From the NCBI RefSeq assembly GCF_020991455.1, contig NZ_JAJMOX010000001.1, forward strand, positions 434,001 to 498,000: DNA of 64,000 nucleotides, written 5' to 3'. This DNA is from Flavobacterium sp. JAS. Lineage in GTDB: Bacteria > Bacteroidota > Bacteroidia > Flavobacteriales > Flavobacteriaceae. Shown here piece after piece: positions 33,294 to 42,861 of this stretch. The notes under the pieces were generated by a model. It had not been told where the DNA came from. It made no database searches and saw only the letters and a list, made by a program, of their open reading frames with translations. The stretch's first letter is position 1. Each line of letters opens with the position of its first letter. The translations under genes and the position numbers were made by a program.

Positions 33294-33301
33294 TATATTT
33301 G
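33294..33301 (+). promoter_or_regulatory. Predicted -7 element for ruvA-sprA
   Basis: TATATTTG matches TAnnTTTG and lies 18 nt before the ruvA ATG. An ATTG at 33267-33270 sits 23 nt upstream as a possible -33 element. Confidence 0.5.
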
Positions 33302-33319
33302 ACCCTAATAAATTTTACT

Positions 33320-33901
33320 ATGATAGCACATTTGCAAGGCAGGTTAGTTGAGAAAAACCCTACTGATGTCGTAATTGATTGTGGAGGCGTTGGGTATCAG
33401 GTACATATATCGTTGCATACCTTCTCATTAATCCCTAATGCAGAGAATATAAAATTGTATACGCATCTTCAAATCAAAGAAGATGCGCATACTTTATTTG
33501 GTTTTGCAGAAAAATCAGAGCGTGAAATATTTAGAATGTTGTTATCTGTTTCCGGTATTGGAGCTAATATTGCCAGAACAATGTTATCGTCAATAGAACC
33601 AAGACAGATAATTAATGCAATTGCCTCTGGTGATGTGGGTGTTATACAATCTATTAAAGGAATTGGAAGCAAAACAGCACAAAGAGTTATACTTGATTTA
33701 AAAGAAAAAGTGTTAAAGTTGTACGATTTAGATGAAGTTTCTGTTGTACAAAACAATACAAATAGAGATGAAGCGTTATCTGCATTGGAAGTTTTAGGTT
33801 TCGTTAGAAAAACTTCTGAAAAAGTAGTCGAAAAGATTGTTAAAGAAGATCCGGAAGCTACTGTAGAAACAATCATCAAAAAAGCTTTAAAAAGCTTATA
33901 A
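33320..33901 (+). CDS. ruvA: Holliday junction-binding protein RuvA
   Basis: Tetrameric DNA-binding partner of RuvB. The 193 residues include the N-terminal OB fold (MIAHLQGRLVEKNPTDVVID), two helix-hairpin-helix elements (SVSGIGANIAR and SIKGIGSKTAQRVILDLK) and the C-terminal UBA-like domain that contacts RuvB. I use the ATG at 33320 instead of the in-frame TTG at 33299, since MIAHLQG is the usual RuvA start and the TTG lies at the promoter. sprA follows after 24 nt, so the two are probably co-transcribed. Confidence 0.96.
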   Translation: MIAHLQGRLVEKNPTDVVIDCGGVGYQVHISLHTFSLIPNAENIKLYTHLQIKEDAHTLFGFAEKSEREIFRMLLSVSGIGANIARTMLSSIEPRQIINAIASGDVGVIQSIKGIGSKTAQRVILDLKEKVLKLYDLDEVSVVQNNTNRDEALSALEVLGFVRKTSEKVVEKIVKEDPEATVETIIKKALKSL

Positions 33902-33925
33902 ACTCAATTTAAATAAAGGAATTGT

Positions 33926-36900
33926 ATGCGTAAAATTTGTATTTTTTTGCTGGTTTTATTTTGCGGTAATGTTTTGCGTGCGCAAGTAAATCAAGCAATT
34001 CAAGATACAACCAAAACTCAATTTTCAGTTGGGAAAGTTGAATTAGAAGATCCTCCAAGTATACTTTCAGCTTATAAATATGATCCAATAATGGATCGAT
34101 ATGTTTATACCAATTCAGTTGACGGCATTTCTATTAATTATCCAATTATTTTAACGCCTAAAGAATATGAAGATTTAGTTTTAAAAGAATCCAGAAGAGA
34201 TTATTTCAAAAAAAAATCAGATGCTATTGATGGTAAAAAAGTAGGCAGCGAAGCAGATAAAAAGAATTTATTACCGAGATATTATATCAATTCGAGTCTT
34301 TTCGAAAGTATTTTTGGTAGTAATACAATTGATGTAAAGCCTACAGGGTCAGTTGAAATGGATTTGGGTATTAGATACACCAAACAAGATAATCCTTCGT
34401 TTTCTCCTAGAAACAGATCAAGTTTAACATTCGATTTTGATCAAAGAATTAGTATGAGTTTAATGGGGAAAATAGGAACCCGATTAGATGTAAATGCTAA
34501 TTATGATACACAATCTACATTTGCATTTCAAAATTTATTTAAGCTGGCTTACTCACCATCTGAAGACGATATCATTCAAAAAGTTGAGGTTGGTAATGTT
34601 AGCATGCCATTAAATAGTACACTTATCCGTGGGGCTCAAAGTTTATTTGGGGTTAAAACTCAGTTGCAATTTGGTAAAACAACAATCACCGGAGTTTTCT
34701 CAGAACAAAAGTCACAAACAAAGAGTATAGTTGCAGAAGGTGGTGGTACAGTTCAAAATTTTGATTTGTATGCTTTGGACTATGATAATGACAGGCACTT
34801 CTTCTTATCACAATATTTTAGAAACAAATACGATGCTTCTTTAAAAGGATATCCATTTATTGATAGTCGTGTACAGGTGACCAGAATTGAGGTTTGGGTA
34901 ACCAACAAACAAAATAGAGTTAGTACAACCAGTAATAATTTACGAAACGTTATTGCGCTTCAGGATTTAGGAGAAGCACAGGCAACCGGTATTCCTGACA
35001 ATCAGGTTGTAGTTGTAACTCCAACAACTGGTTTTTTTAATAATCCTGTTGATTCTCCATCAGAAAATGATAATAACAAATATGATCCTGCAGCAATTGG
35101 TCAGGCAGGTTCGTTTTTAAACTCAAATATTAGAGAAATAGTAACGGCAAAATCAGGATTCAATAACGCAAACGTAAGTGAAGGTACAGATTATTCTGTA
35201 TTAGAAAATGCAAGAAAATTAAATGCAAACGAGTTTACATTTAATGCACAGTTAGGATATATCTCTTTGCAGCAACGTTTGGCAAATGATGAGATTTTGG
35301 CAGTTGCTTATGAATATACCGTTGGAGGTAAAGTTTATCAGGTAGGAGAGTTTGGTAGTGATGGAGTTGATGGAACAATAGTTACAGGAAACAATACCTC
35401 AAATCAGGCGATTATCACCCAAAGTTTGATTTTGAAAATGCTTAAGAGTAGTTTGACAAACGTACAAAATCCGGTTTGGAACCTGATGATGAAAAACGTG
35501 TATCAAATTCCTCAGGCTTATCAAATTAAGCAGGATGATTTTAGATTAAACATTCTTTACACAGATCCTTCGCCTATAAATTATATTACACCGGTTCAGG
35601 GAAGTACTTTTCCTGTAAATCCAGCACCAGATAGTAAAGTCGATCAAACACCATTATTAAATGTCTTTAATCTGGATCGATTAAATTATAATAATGATCC
35701 ACAAACCGGAGGAGATGGTTTCTTTGATTATCTTCCGGGAGTAACCGTAGACGTTCAAAACGGGCGAATTATTTTTACTACTAAAGAGCCTTTTGGAGAG
35801 CTTTTGTTTAAAAAGCTACAAAATTCAGGTTCAGGAGAAAACTATGACGATCCAAACACTTACAACGTCAATCAACAGAAATACGTGTTTAGAAACATGT
35901 ATCGAAACACACAATCGGGAGCTTTACAAGACAGTGATAAAAATAAATTCTTATTAAGAGGAAAATATAAATCATCAGGAAGTAACGGTATTCCAATTGG
36001 GGCGTTTAACGTACCTCAAGGTTCGGTTGTAGTAATGGCAGCTGGAAGAAGATTAGTAGAAGGAATTGATTATAGTGTGGATTATCAATTGGGAAGAGTG
36101 CAAATTTTGGATCCTTCGCTTCAGGCTTCAAATACACCAATTGAGGTTTCATTAGAAAATAATTCAATTTTTGGGCAGCAAACCCGAAGATTTATGGGAT
36201 TCAATATCGAACATAAAATTTCGGACAATTTTGTTGTTGGAGGAACTTATTTAAAAATGACAGAAAGACCTTTTACTCAAAAATCGAGTTATGGTCAGGA
36301 ATCTGTAAACAATACTATTTTTGGTTTTAACGGAAATTATTCAACAGAAGTTCCTTTCTTAACCAGACTGGTAAATAAATTACCTAATATGGATACTGAT
36401 GTTCCATCAAATCTTTCGATACGCGGTGAGGTTGCTTTTTTAAGACCTGATGCTCCAAAAGCGAGTGATTTTGAAGGAGAAGCAACCATATATGTAGATG
36501 ATTTTGAAGGTTCACAGTCTACTATAGACATGCGATCAGCTTATGCCTGGAGTTTAGCTTCTACACCATTTTTAAATTCTATAAACGACAACACTTTTAA
36601 TGCTAATTCAAGTACTTTAGAATATGGTTTTAAAAGAGCAAAATTGGCATGGTATACAATTGATCCAATTTTTTATACTTCGAAACCATCAGGTATTTCA
36701 AACGATGATTTATCATTAAATACAACCAGAAGAATTTATAGCCGTGAATTATACCCAAATACAGATATTGCACAAGGGCAAATTCAGGTTATTAATACAC
36801 TTGATTTAAGTTATTATCCATCAGACAGAGGACCATATAATAATAATCCGAATTTTAATACAGATCCGGCATCATCAAATTTCGGAGGAATTATGCGTTC

Positions 36901-39900
36901 CTTGAATTCTACCAATTTTGAGCAAGGAAACGTTGAGTATATTCAGTTTTGGGTACTTGATCCTTATGTAGGAAACGGAGAAGCGCCAACAAATAATACA
37001 GGGAAAATTTATTTCAACTTAGGAGAAGTTTCTGAAGACGTTTTAAAAGACGGAAGAAAACAATATGAAAACGGATTAGGCCCGGGTCAGGTATTGGTAA
37101 ATCCACAACCGCTTTGGGGAGACGTTCCTGCATCACAATCCTTGATTTATGCATTTGATACAAACGCAGATAATCGTAAAAATCAGGATGTTGGTTTAGA
37201 TGGTTTACCAAGTTCAAAAGAAGGATCTATATATAGTAATTATGCGGGAGAAGCAGATCCGGCGGCAGATGATTATACGTATTATTTGAATACAGACGGA
37301 GGAGTTTTAAATCGTTATAAAAAATACAACGGAGTCGAAGGAAACTCCGCAGTAAGTATCGATGATCCTAATCGTGGATCGACAACGTTACCGGATGTTG
37401 AAGATATTAATCGTGATAATACAATGAGTACTATAAATGCGTATTATGAATATAGTATTGATATTAAACCGGGAATGCAGGTAGGACAGAACTATATTAC
37501 TGATATTCGTGATGTAAGTAATATTGAGTTGCCAAACGGATCTACAACGAATGCAAGGTGGATTCAGTTTAAAATTCCTGTTTCCCAACCTCAAAATACA
37601 ATAGGTAATATTACAGATTTTAGATCTATTCGTTTTATGCGTATGTTTATGACTGGTTTTAACAACCAAATGACTGTGCGTTTTGGGGCTTTAGATTTAG
37701 TAAGAGGAGAGTGGAGAAGATATACGGGAACTCTGGATGCAAATGATACAAATCCTGATGATGATGGTACTGAATTTGATGTTTCGGCAGTGAATATTCA
37801 GGAGAACAGCACAAAATGTCCTGTGAATTATGTAATTCCACCTGGAGTTCAAAGAGAACAATTGTACAATAACAATACAATTATCAATCAAAATGAGCAA
37901 GCGTTAGCATTACGTGTTGGAGGAGCAGGTTTACAACCTCTTGATTCGAGAGCGGTTTTCAAAAATGTAAGTGTTGACATGCGTCAGTATAAAAAACTTA
38001 AAATGTTTTTGCATGCTGAATCTTTGCCAAGTGAAAGTAGCTTGTTAGATGATGAAATGGTTGGATTTATTCGTTTCGGAAATGATTTCACACAAAACTT
38101 CTATCAAGTCGAAATTCCGTTGAAAGTAACCAGAACCGGAGGATCATGTACAATAAGTCCTGATTTGGTTTGGATGGAAGATAATAATATCGATCTGGCA
38201 CTGGAGTTATTGACAAGTATGAAGATTAAGGCCATGAGTATTGATCTTAATTCGGATAAGCGTGATATTAATGGTGTTTATTATCCTGATGATGATTTAG
38301 GTAGTGGTGGCGATGGTGATAGTAAATTAAAACTAGGGATCAAGGGTAATCCTAACTTTGGTTTGGTTCGAAATTTAATGGTCGGGGTGAAAAGTAGGGC
38401 AGATCATAAAGATATCAAAGGAGAAGTCTGGTTTAATGAGCTTCGTTTGGCTGATTTAGAGAACAAAGGCGGAATGGCGGCGATATTAAATATTGATACC
38501 AATATGGCAGATTTTGCTACAGTTTCGGCTACAGGTAAAAAGAGTACAATTGGTTTTGGATCTTTAGAACAAGGTGCCAATGAAAGAGATCGTGAAGATA
38601 TTCAGCAGTATAATATTGTTACCAATTTAAATTTAGGTAAATTATTACCACATAAATGGGGAATTAATTTACCGTTTAATTATGCAATTGGAGAAGAGGT
38701 AATCACGCCTGAGTATGATCCTTTTAACCAAGATATAAAACTAGATCAGTTACTTAGAGAAACTACAGATCAGGCTGAAAAAGATAATATTAGAACTCGT
38801 GCTGTTGATTATACCAAACGTAGAAGTATTAACTTTATCGGAGTAAAAAAAGACAGGGCACCAGAGCAAAAACCACATATTTATGATGTCGAGAACTTAA
38901 CGTTATCGCAATCATATAATGAGGTTAATCGTCATGATTATGAAGTAGAAGCTTATCAGGATCAACAATCTAATTCAGCTGTAAATTATGCCTACACTTT
39001 TCAACCGAAAGAAGTAGTGCCTTTTAAGACAACCAAATTCATGAAAAAAAGTGAGTATTGGAAAATTTTAAGCGATTTCAATTTTAACTATTTGCCTTCT
39101 AATATTACTTTTAATACCAATATTTTAAGACAAAGTAACCGTCAGCAATTTAGACAAGTTGATGTTGAAGGGATAGGTCTTGATCCGCTTTACAGACGAA
39201 ATTTTGCGTTTAACTATCAATATGGTTTTGGGTATAATCTAACAAAATCATTAAAAATAAATTATACGGCAGCATCAAATAATATTGTTAAAAATTATTT
39301 GAATGATGATAATTCGCCAAAGGAAAATTTCAATATTTGGGATGATTACTTGGATATTGGTACACCAAATCAACATATTCAACAATTAGTATTGAATTAT
39401 GAAATACCAATTAATAAGATTCCTGTTTTTAGTTTCGTAAAGGCAAGTTATTCATACACGGCTGATTATAGTTGGCAGCGTTCGTCAACAGCTTTCTCTG
39501 ATCATCAAGTAGAGAATCCGGATGGAACAATAACGACCTATGATTTAGGAAATACTATTCAGAATGCAAATTCTAATACATTGACGACGACTCTTAACAT
39601 GAATATGCTGTACAAGTATTTAGGTCTGACGCCTGGAACTAAGTCTGGAGCAAAACCTAAGACAGCGGCGCCTCCAAAACCTGGAGAAAAAATTGTAAAC
39701 ACGGCAAAACCAGTTGTAAGTAATAGTCCTTTTTATGATGGTCTGATTGGAGTTTTAACCAGTGTGAAAAATATTCAGGTAAATTATACTAAAAATAGCG
39801 GAACTGTTCTTCCAGGATACACACCAAGCGTTGGTTTCTTTGGAACTTCAAGACCAACATTAGGTTTTGTTTTTGGAAGTCAGGACGATATACGTTACGA

Positions 39901-41161
39901 AGCTGCTAAAAACGGATGGTTGACAGACTATCAGGATTTCAATCAAAACTTTACTCAGGTAACGAATAAACTTTTGAAAATAACAGCGAACATTGATTTA
40001 CTGCCAGATTTAAAAATCGATTTGGCAATGGATCGCGCTTATTCTCAAAATACGTCAGAGCAATATAGTGTTGACCCATCTAGTGGAGAATATCTGCCAT
40101 TGTCACCATATACTTATGGAATGTTTTCAATTTCGACTGTGTTAATAAAAACAGCTTTTTCTAAAAGCGATGAAACACAATCGGCGGCATTTGATGATTT
40201 TAGAAACAATCGTTTGATTATTGCAAATCGTCTTGCTGAAGATCGTTATGGATCGAACCCAATACCAAGATATGATGTAAATGATATCCCGCCGCCGCCG
40301 GTAGATCCAACGGTAGAAGATCCATTTAAAAAGCAAAGAGAGATTTATGCGTCAAATCAAGGGTATCCAATTGGTTTTGGTAAAAGTAATCAGGCTGTAT
40401 TGTTGCCAGCTTTTCTTGCTGCTTATACCGGAAGCGATGCTTCAAATGTTTCAACCGGAATATTTAGAAGTTTCCCTATTCCAAACTGGAGTATCAAGTA
40501 TAATGGTTTAATGCGTTACAAGTTTTTCAAAGATAAATTCAAACGTTTTTCATTGCAAAATAATTATAGAGCGTCTTATACAATAAATCAGTTTAGATCT
40601 AATTTTGATTACACAGAAAATCCGGACGGACAAGATATAAATACAAATTTCTATAATAAAACAATCATGTCAAATGTCAATTTGGTAGAGCAGTTTAGTC
40701 CGCTTATACGTGTTGATTTTGAGTTGAAAAGCTCTTTGCGTATTCTTACTGAAATTAAAAAAGACAGAGCGTTATCTATGAGTTTTGATAATAACTTGTT
40801 GACAGAAGTTAAAGGATTAGAGTATGTTGTGGGAGTAGGATATCGTTTTAAAGATGTTATTTTCTCATCTAGGCTTGCAGATAGTCCAACAGGAATTATC
40901 AAAAGTGATATCAATATAAAAGCTGATTTTTCTTTTAGAAACAATGAAACATTAGTACGTTATTTAGATTATGATAATAATCAACTGGCTGCAGGTCAGA
41001 ATATTTGGTCATTAAAAGTGACTGCTGATTATGCGTTTAGTAAAAACCTGACGGCAATATTTTATTATGATCATTCGTTCTCTAAAGCAGTTATATCGAC
41101 ATCATTCCCGTTAACGAATATTAGATCGGGATTCACACTTAGGTATAATTTCGGAAATTAA
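33926..41161 (+). CDS. sprA: SprA, outer-membrane translocon of the type IX secretion system
   Basis: Very large outer-membrane beta-barrel (2411 residues) that forms the T9SS protein-conducting channel and is needed for gliding in Flavobacterium. The signal peptide covers residues 1-19 (ending VLRAQ). Two features support the call: the size, close to that of known SprA/Sov proteins, and the N-terminal region VELEDPPSILSAYKYDPIMDRYVYT. The gene order ruvA-sprA-gcvH also fits. The C-terminus ends in an aromatic strand (FTLRYNFGN), as expected for a barrel. An AAAGGA stretch lies about 5-10 nt before the ATG. A Pro-rich patch occurs near residue 2120. SprA would export the giant adhesin encoded upstream. 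Confidence 0.95.
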   Translation: MRKICIFLLVLFCGNVLRAQVNQAIQDTTKTQFSVGKVELEDPPSILSAYKYDPIMDRYVYTNSVDGISINYPIILTPKEYEDLVLKESRRDYFKKKSDAIDGKKVGSEADKKNLLPRYYINSSLFESIFGSNTIDVKPTGSVEMDLGIRYTKQDNPSFSPRNRSSLTFDFDQRISMSLMGKIGTRLDVNANYDTQSTFAFQNLFKLAYSPSEDDIIQKVEVGNVSMPLNSTLIRGAQSLFGVKTQLQFGKTTITGVFSEQKSQTKSIVAEGGGTVQNFDLYALDYDNDRHFFLSQYFRNKYDASLKGYPFIDSRVQVTRIEVWVTNKQNRVSTTSNNLRNVIALQDLGEAQATGIPDNQVVVVTPTTGFFNNPVDSPSENDNNKYDPAAIGQAGSFLNSNIREIVTAKSGFNNANVSEGTDYSVLENARKLNANEFTFNAQLGYISLQQRLANDEILAVAYEYTVGGKVYQVGEFGSDGVDGTIVTGNNTSNQAIITQSLILKMLKSSLTNVQNPVWNLMMKNVYQIPQAYQIKQDDFRLNILYTDPSPINYITPVQGSTFPVNPAPDSKVDQTPLLNVFNLDRLNYNNDPQTGGDGFFDYLPGVTVDVQNGRIIFTTKEPFGELLFKKLQNSGSGENYDDPNTYNVNQQKYVFRNMYRNTQSGALQDSDKNKFLLRGKYKSSGSNGIPIGAFNVPQGSVVVMAAGRRLVEGIDYSVDYQLGRVQILDPSLQASNTPIEVSLENNSIFGQQTRRFMGFNIEHKISDNFVVGGTYLKMTERPFTQKSSYGQESVNNTIFGFNGNYSTEVPFLTRLVNKLPNMDTDVPSNLSIRGEVAFLRPDAPKASDFEGEATIYVDDFEGSQSTIDMRSAYAWSLASTPFLNSINDNTFNANSSTLEYGFKRAKLAWYTIDPIFYTSKPSGISNDDLSLNTTRRIYSRELYPNTDIAQGQIQVINTLDLSYYPSDRGPYNNNPNFNTDPASSNFGGIMRSLNSTNFEQGNVEYIQFWVLDPYVGNGEAPTNNTGKIYFNLGEVSEDVLKDGRKQYENGLGPGQVLVNPQPLWGDVPASQSLIYAFDTNADNRKNQDVGLDGLPSSKEGSIYSNYAGEADPAADDYTYYLNTDGGVLNRYKKYNGVEGNSAVSIDDPNRGSTTLPDVEDINRDNTMSTINAYYEYSIDIKPGMQVGQNYITDIRDVSNIELPNGSTTNARWIQFKIPVSQPQNTIGNITDFRSIRFMRMFMTGFNNQMTVRFGALDLVRGEWRRYTGTLDANDTNPDDDGTEFDVSAVNIQENSTKCPVNYVIPPGVQREQLYNNNTIINQNEQALALRVGGAGLQPLDSRAVFKNVSVDMRQYKKLKMFLHAESLPSESSLLDDEMVGFIRFGNDFTQNFYQVEIPLKVTRTGGSCTISPDLVWMEDNNIDLALELLTSMKIKAMSIDLNSDKRDINGVYYPDDDLGSGGDGDSKLKLGIKGNPNFGLVRNLMVGVKSRADHKDIKGEVWFNELRLADLENKGGMAAILNIDTNMADFATVSATGKKSTIGFGSLEQGANERDREDIQQYNIVTNLNLGKLLPHKWGINLPFNYAIGEEVITPEYDPFNQDIKLDQLLRETTDQAEKDNIRTRAVDYTKRRSINFIGVKKDRAPEQKPHIYDVENLTLSQSYNEVNRHDYEVEAYQDQQSNSAVNYAYTFQPKEVVPFKTTKFMKKSEYWKILSDFNFNYLPSNITFNTNILRQSNRQQFRQVDVEGIGLDPLYRRNFAFNYQYGFGYNLTKSLKINYTAASNNIVKNYLNDDNSPKENFNIWDDYLDIGTPNQHIQQLVLNYEIPINKIPVFSFVKASYSYTADYSWQRSSTAFSDHQVENPDGTITTYDLGNTIQNANSNTLTTTLNMNMLYKYLGLTPGTKSGAKPKTAAPPKPGEKIVNTAKPVVSNSPFYDGLIGVLTSVKNIQVNYTKNSGTVLPGYTPSVGFFGTSRPTLGFVFGSQDDIRYEAAKNGWLTDYQDFNQNFTQVTNKLLKITANIDLLPDLKIDLAMDRAYSQNTSEQYSVDPSSGEYLPLSPYTYGMFSISTVLIKTAFSKSDETQSAAFDDFRNNRLIIANRLAEDRYGSNPIPRYDVNDIPPPPVDPTVEDPFKKQREIYASNQGYPIGFGKSNQAVLLPAFLAAYTGSDASNVSTGIFRSFPIPNWSIKYNGLMRYKFFKDKFKRFSLQNNYRASYTINQFRSNFDYTENPDGQDINTNFYNKTIMSNVNLVEQFSPLIRVDFELKSSLRILTEIKKDRALSMSFDNNLLTEVKGLEYVVGVGYRFKDVIFSSRLADSPTGIIKSDINIKADFSFRNNETLVRYLDYDNNQLAAGQNIWSLKVTADYAFSKNLTAIFYYDHSFSKAVISTSFPLTNIRSGFTLRYNFGN

Positions 41162-41197
41162 TTTTTAGTTTCTAAACCAGATTTCTTAGAAGATTAT

Positions 41198-41205
41198 TAC
41201 ATTTG
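41198..41205 (+). promoter_or_regulatory. Predicted -7 element for gcvH
   Basis: TACATTTG fits TAnnTTTG, 41 nt before the gcvH ATG. Confidence 0.45.
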
Positions 41206-41246
41206 TGGCTTAATTACTAAATTATCAATTTTCAAACAACACAATT

Positions 41247-41627
41247 ATGAGCATACCAGCAAATTTAAAGTACACAAAAGATCACGAATGGGTTAGCATC
41301 GAAGGAGATGTTGCAACTGTAGGAATTACTCATTTTGCACAAAAAGAGTTAGGGGATATCGTGTATGTTGAAGTAGAAACTTTGGATCAAACACTTGATA
41401 AAGATGAGGTTTTTGGAACAGTTGAAGCTGTAAAAACAGTATCTGATTTATTTTTACCGCTAACAGGAGAAATTATTGCTTTTAATGATAGCTTAGAAAG
41501 TGCTCCTGAAACTGTAAATTCTGATCCTTACGGAGCTGGATGGATGATTAAAATAAAAATTGCTGATGCATCAGAAGTAGATTCTTTATTGTCTGCTGAA
41601 GCTTATACACAACTTATCGGTGCCTAA
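41247..41627 (+). CDS. gcvH: Glycine cleavage system H protein
   Basis: Lipoyl carrier protein of the glycine cleavage complex, 126 residues. It shuttles the aminomethyl group between the P, T and L proteins. The lipoyl lysine is Lys63 in VEAVKTVSD, and the flanking DEVFGT and PLTGEI strands are typical of the biotinyl/lipoyl fold. gcvP, gcvT and gcvL are not in the window, which is usual for Flavobacteriia. The VanZ-like gene starts inside its last codons. Confidence 0.97.
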   Translation: MSIPANLKYTKDHEWVSIEGDVATVGITHFAQKELGDIVYVEVETLDQTLDKDEVFGTVEAVKTVSDLFLPLTGEIIAFNDSLESAPETVNSDPYGAGWMIKIKIADASEVDSLLSAEAYTQLIGA

Positions 41628-42003
41628 ACAATTATTATTAATCTGGGCAATTATTTGTTCAGGGATTATTGCTTATTTCTGCTTGACTGATTCAAGTAAT
41701 ATTCCTGCAATAAATTTTCCGAGTATTGATAAAATTGTACATTTTTGTTTTCATTTCGGATTTACAATTTCCTGGATTGTTTTTTTTAAGAAAGAGCTTA
41801 AAGGAAGAGATGCAGATGATTATAAAGCATATTTAGTCTCGTTTATATTTTCTGTTTTTTTTGGAATTACAATCGAGATTTTACAAAGTGTGCTTACGAC
41901 AACAAGAGCATCAGATGTGTCAGATATTTTAGCAAATGCACTTGGTGCAACTATAGCAGTATTTACCGCAATAGCTTTCAAGAAGCAATTAGATAAAATA
42001 TAA
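41620..42003 (+). CDS. VanZ-like membrane protein
   Basis: Small membrane protein of 127 residues with four predicted hydrophobic helices and the VanZ-family landmarks DKIVHF (about 36-41) and the [25 protein letters not shown] segment near residues 83-110, split by charged residues. The function of stand-alone VanZ-like proteins is not established. The only reasonable start is GTG at 41620, overlapping gcvH by 8 nt, which suggests translational coupling. A terminator follows 10 nt after the stop codon. Confidence 0.82.
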   Translation: MPKQLLLIWAIICSGIIAYFCLTDSSNIPAINFPSIDKIVHFCFHFGFTISWIVFFKKELKGRDADDYKAYLVSFIFSVFFGITIEILQSVLTTTRASDVSDILANALGATIAVFTAIAFKKQLDKI

Positions 42004-42013
42004 GAATATAACT

Positions 42014-42036
42014 ACCCACTTCGGTGGGTTTTTTAT
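42014..42036 (+). terminator. Rho-independent terminator with UUCG tetraloop
   Basis: ACCCAC-TTCG-GTGGGT followed by T residues. It ends the gcvH-vanZ unit. Confidence 0.9.
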
Positions 42037-42083
42037 TGTCTAAAAATCAGGCTTTACAAAGAGTTTTTTTTGAATTTAAAATG

Positions 42084-42091
42084 TATTTTTG
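42084..42091 (+). promoter_or_regulatory. Predicted -7 element for deoC-remB
   Basis: TATTTTTG fits TAnnTTTG, 26 nt before the deoC ATG. Confidence 0.45.
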
Positions 42092-42117
42092 TCCCAATTC
42101 AATATAATTTCAAAATT

Positions 42118-42861
42118 ATGAATGTCAAGCAATATTTAGATTCGACTTATTTAAAAACTGCCTCTCAAGCCAGACTTACAGAAGCAGAAAATAAAGCCGT
42201 GGTTAAAGATGCAATTGCTGAGGCAATTCTCGAAGGTTTTAAGCTAATTATGATTCGGCCTGAATATGTTGCTTTAGCCAAAGAAATGATTTTGAAAGCC
42301 AATTCAACTTTGCAGGTTGGTACCGTTATCGATTTTCCGGAAGGAAAATCAAGTATTGAGACTAAGATCAAAGAAGCAAATGAAGCAATTGAAAATGGGG
42401 CAGACGATTTAGATTTTGTCTGCAATTATGAGGCTTTTAAAAGAGGAGATACTGTCTTATTAAAACAAGAGATTTTACTGGGTACACAAATTGGTTTAGC
42501 CCACAATAAAACTGTCAAATGGATTATTGAAGTTGCTGCTTTGACAGATAAAGAGATTATTCAGCTTTCAACATTGATAAAGAATGTTGTAATGACAAAC
42601 TTTAAAGAAGAGAATTACGGTTCTGTTTTTGTGAAATCATCGACAGGTTTCTTTAAAACAAAGGATGATGCTCCAAACGGTGCGACTATTCCAACTATTA
42701 TTATGATGTTAGAAAATGCATCGCCTTTGCAGATAAAAGCTGCCGGAGGAGTTAGATCTTATGATGATGCAATAGAAATGATTCGTTTAGGTGTTAAACG
42801 CATCGGAACTTCGGCTGCAAAAGCAATTGCTAGCGGACAAAATACCCCAAATCAATATTAA
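42118..42861 (+). CDS. deoC: Deoxyribose-phosphate aldolase
   Basis: Class I aldolase that splits 2-deoxyribose-5-phosphate into glyceraldehyde-3-phosphate and acetaldehyde in deoxynucleoside breakdown. The 247-residue TIM barrel shows the Schiff-base lysine in VKSSTGF (Lys173), the DLDFVCNYEAF strand with a catalytic Asp, and the C-terminal KAAGGVRSYDDA phosphate loop. The ATG at 42118 is preferred; the in-frame TTG at 42070 would add 16 residues and lies upstream of the predicted promoter. The stop codon is directly followed by the remB ATG with no gap. Confidence 0.95.
   Translation: MNVKQYLDSTYLKTASQARLTEAENKAVVKDAIAEAILEGFKLIMIRPEYVALAKEMILKANSTLQVGTVIDFPEGKSSIETKIKEANEAIENGADDLDFVCNYEAFKRGDTVLLKQEILLGTQIGLAHNKTVKWIIEVAALTDKEIIQLSTLIKNVVMTNFKEENYGSVFVKSSTGFFKTKDDAPNGATIPTIIMMLENASPLQIKAAGGVRSYDDAIEMIRLGVKRIGTSAAKAIASGQNTPNQY

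Noticed and set aside
33469..33879. 136-residue minus-strand reading frame opposite ruvA
   Set aside because: Ser/Thr-rich antisense shadow of a conserved gene; no family resemblance.
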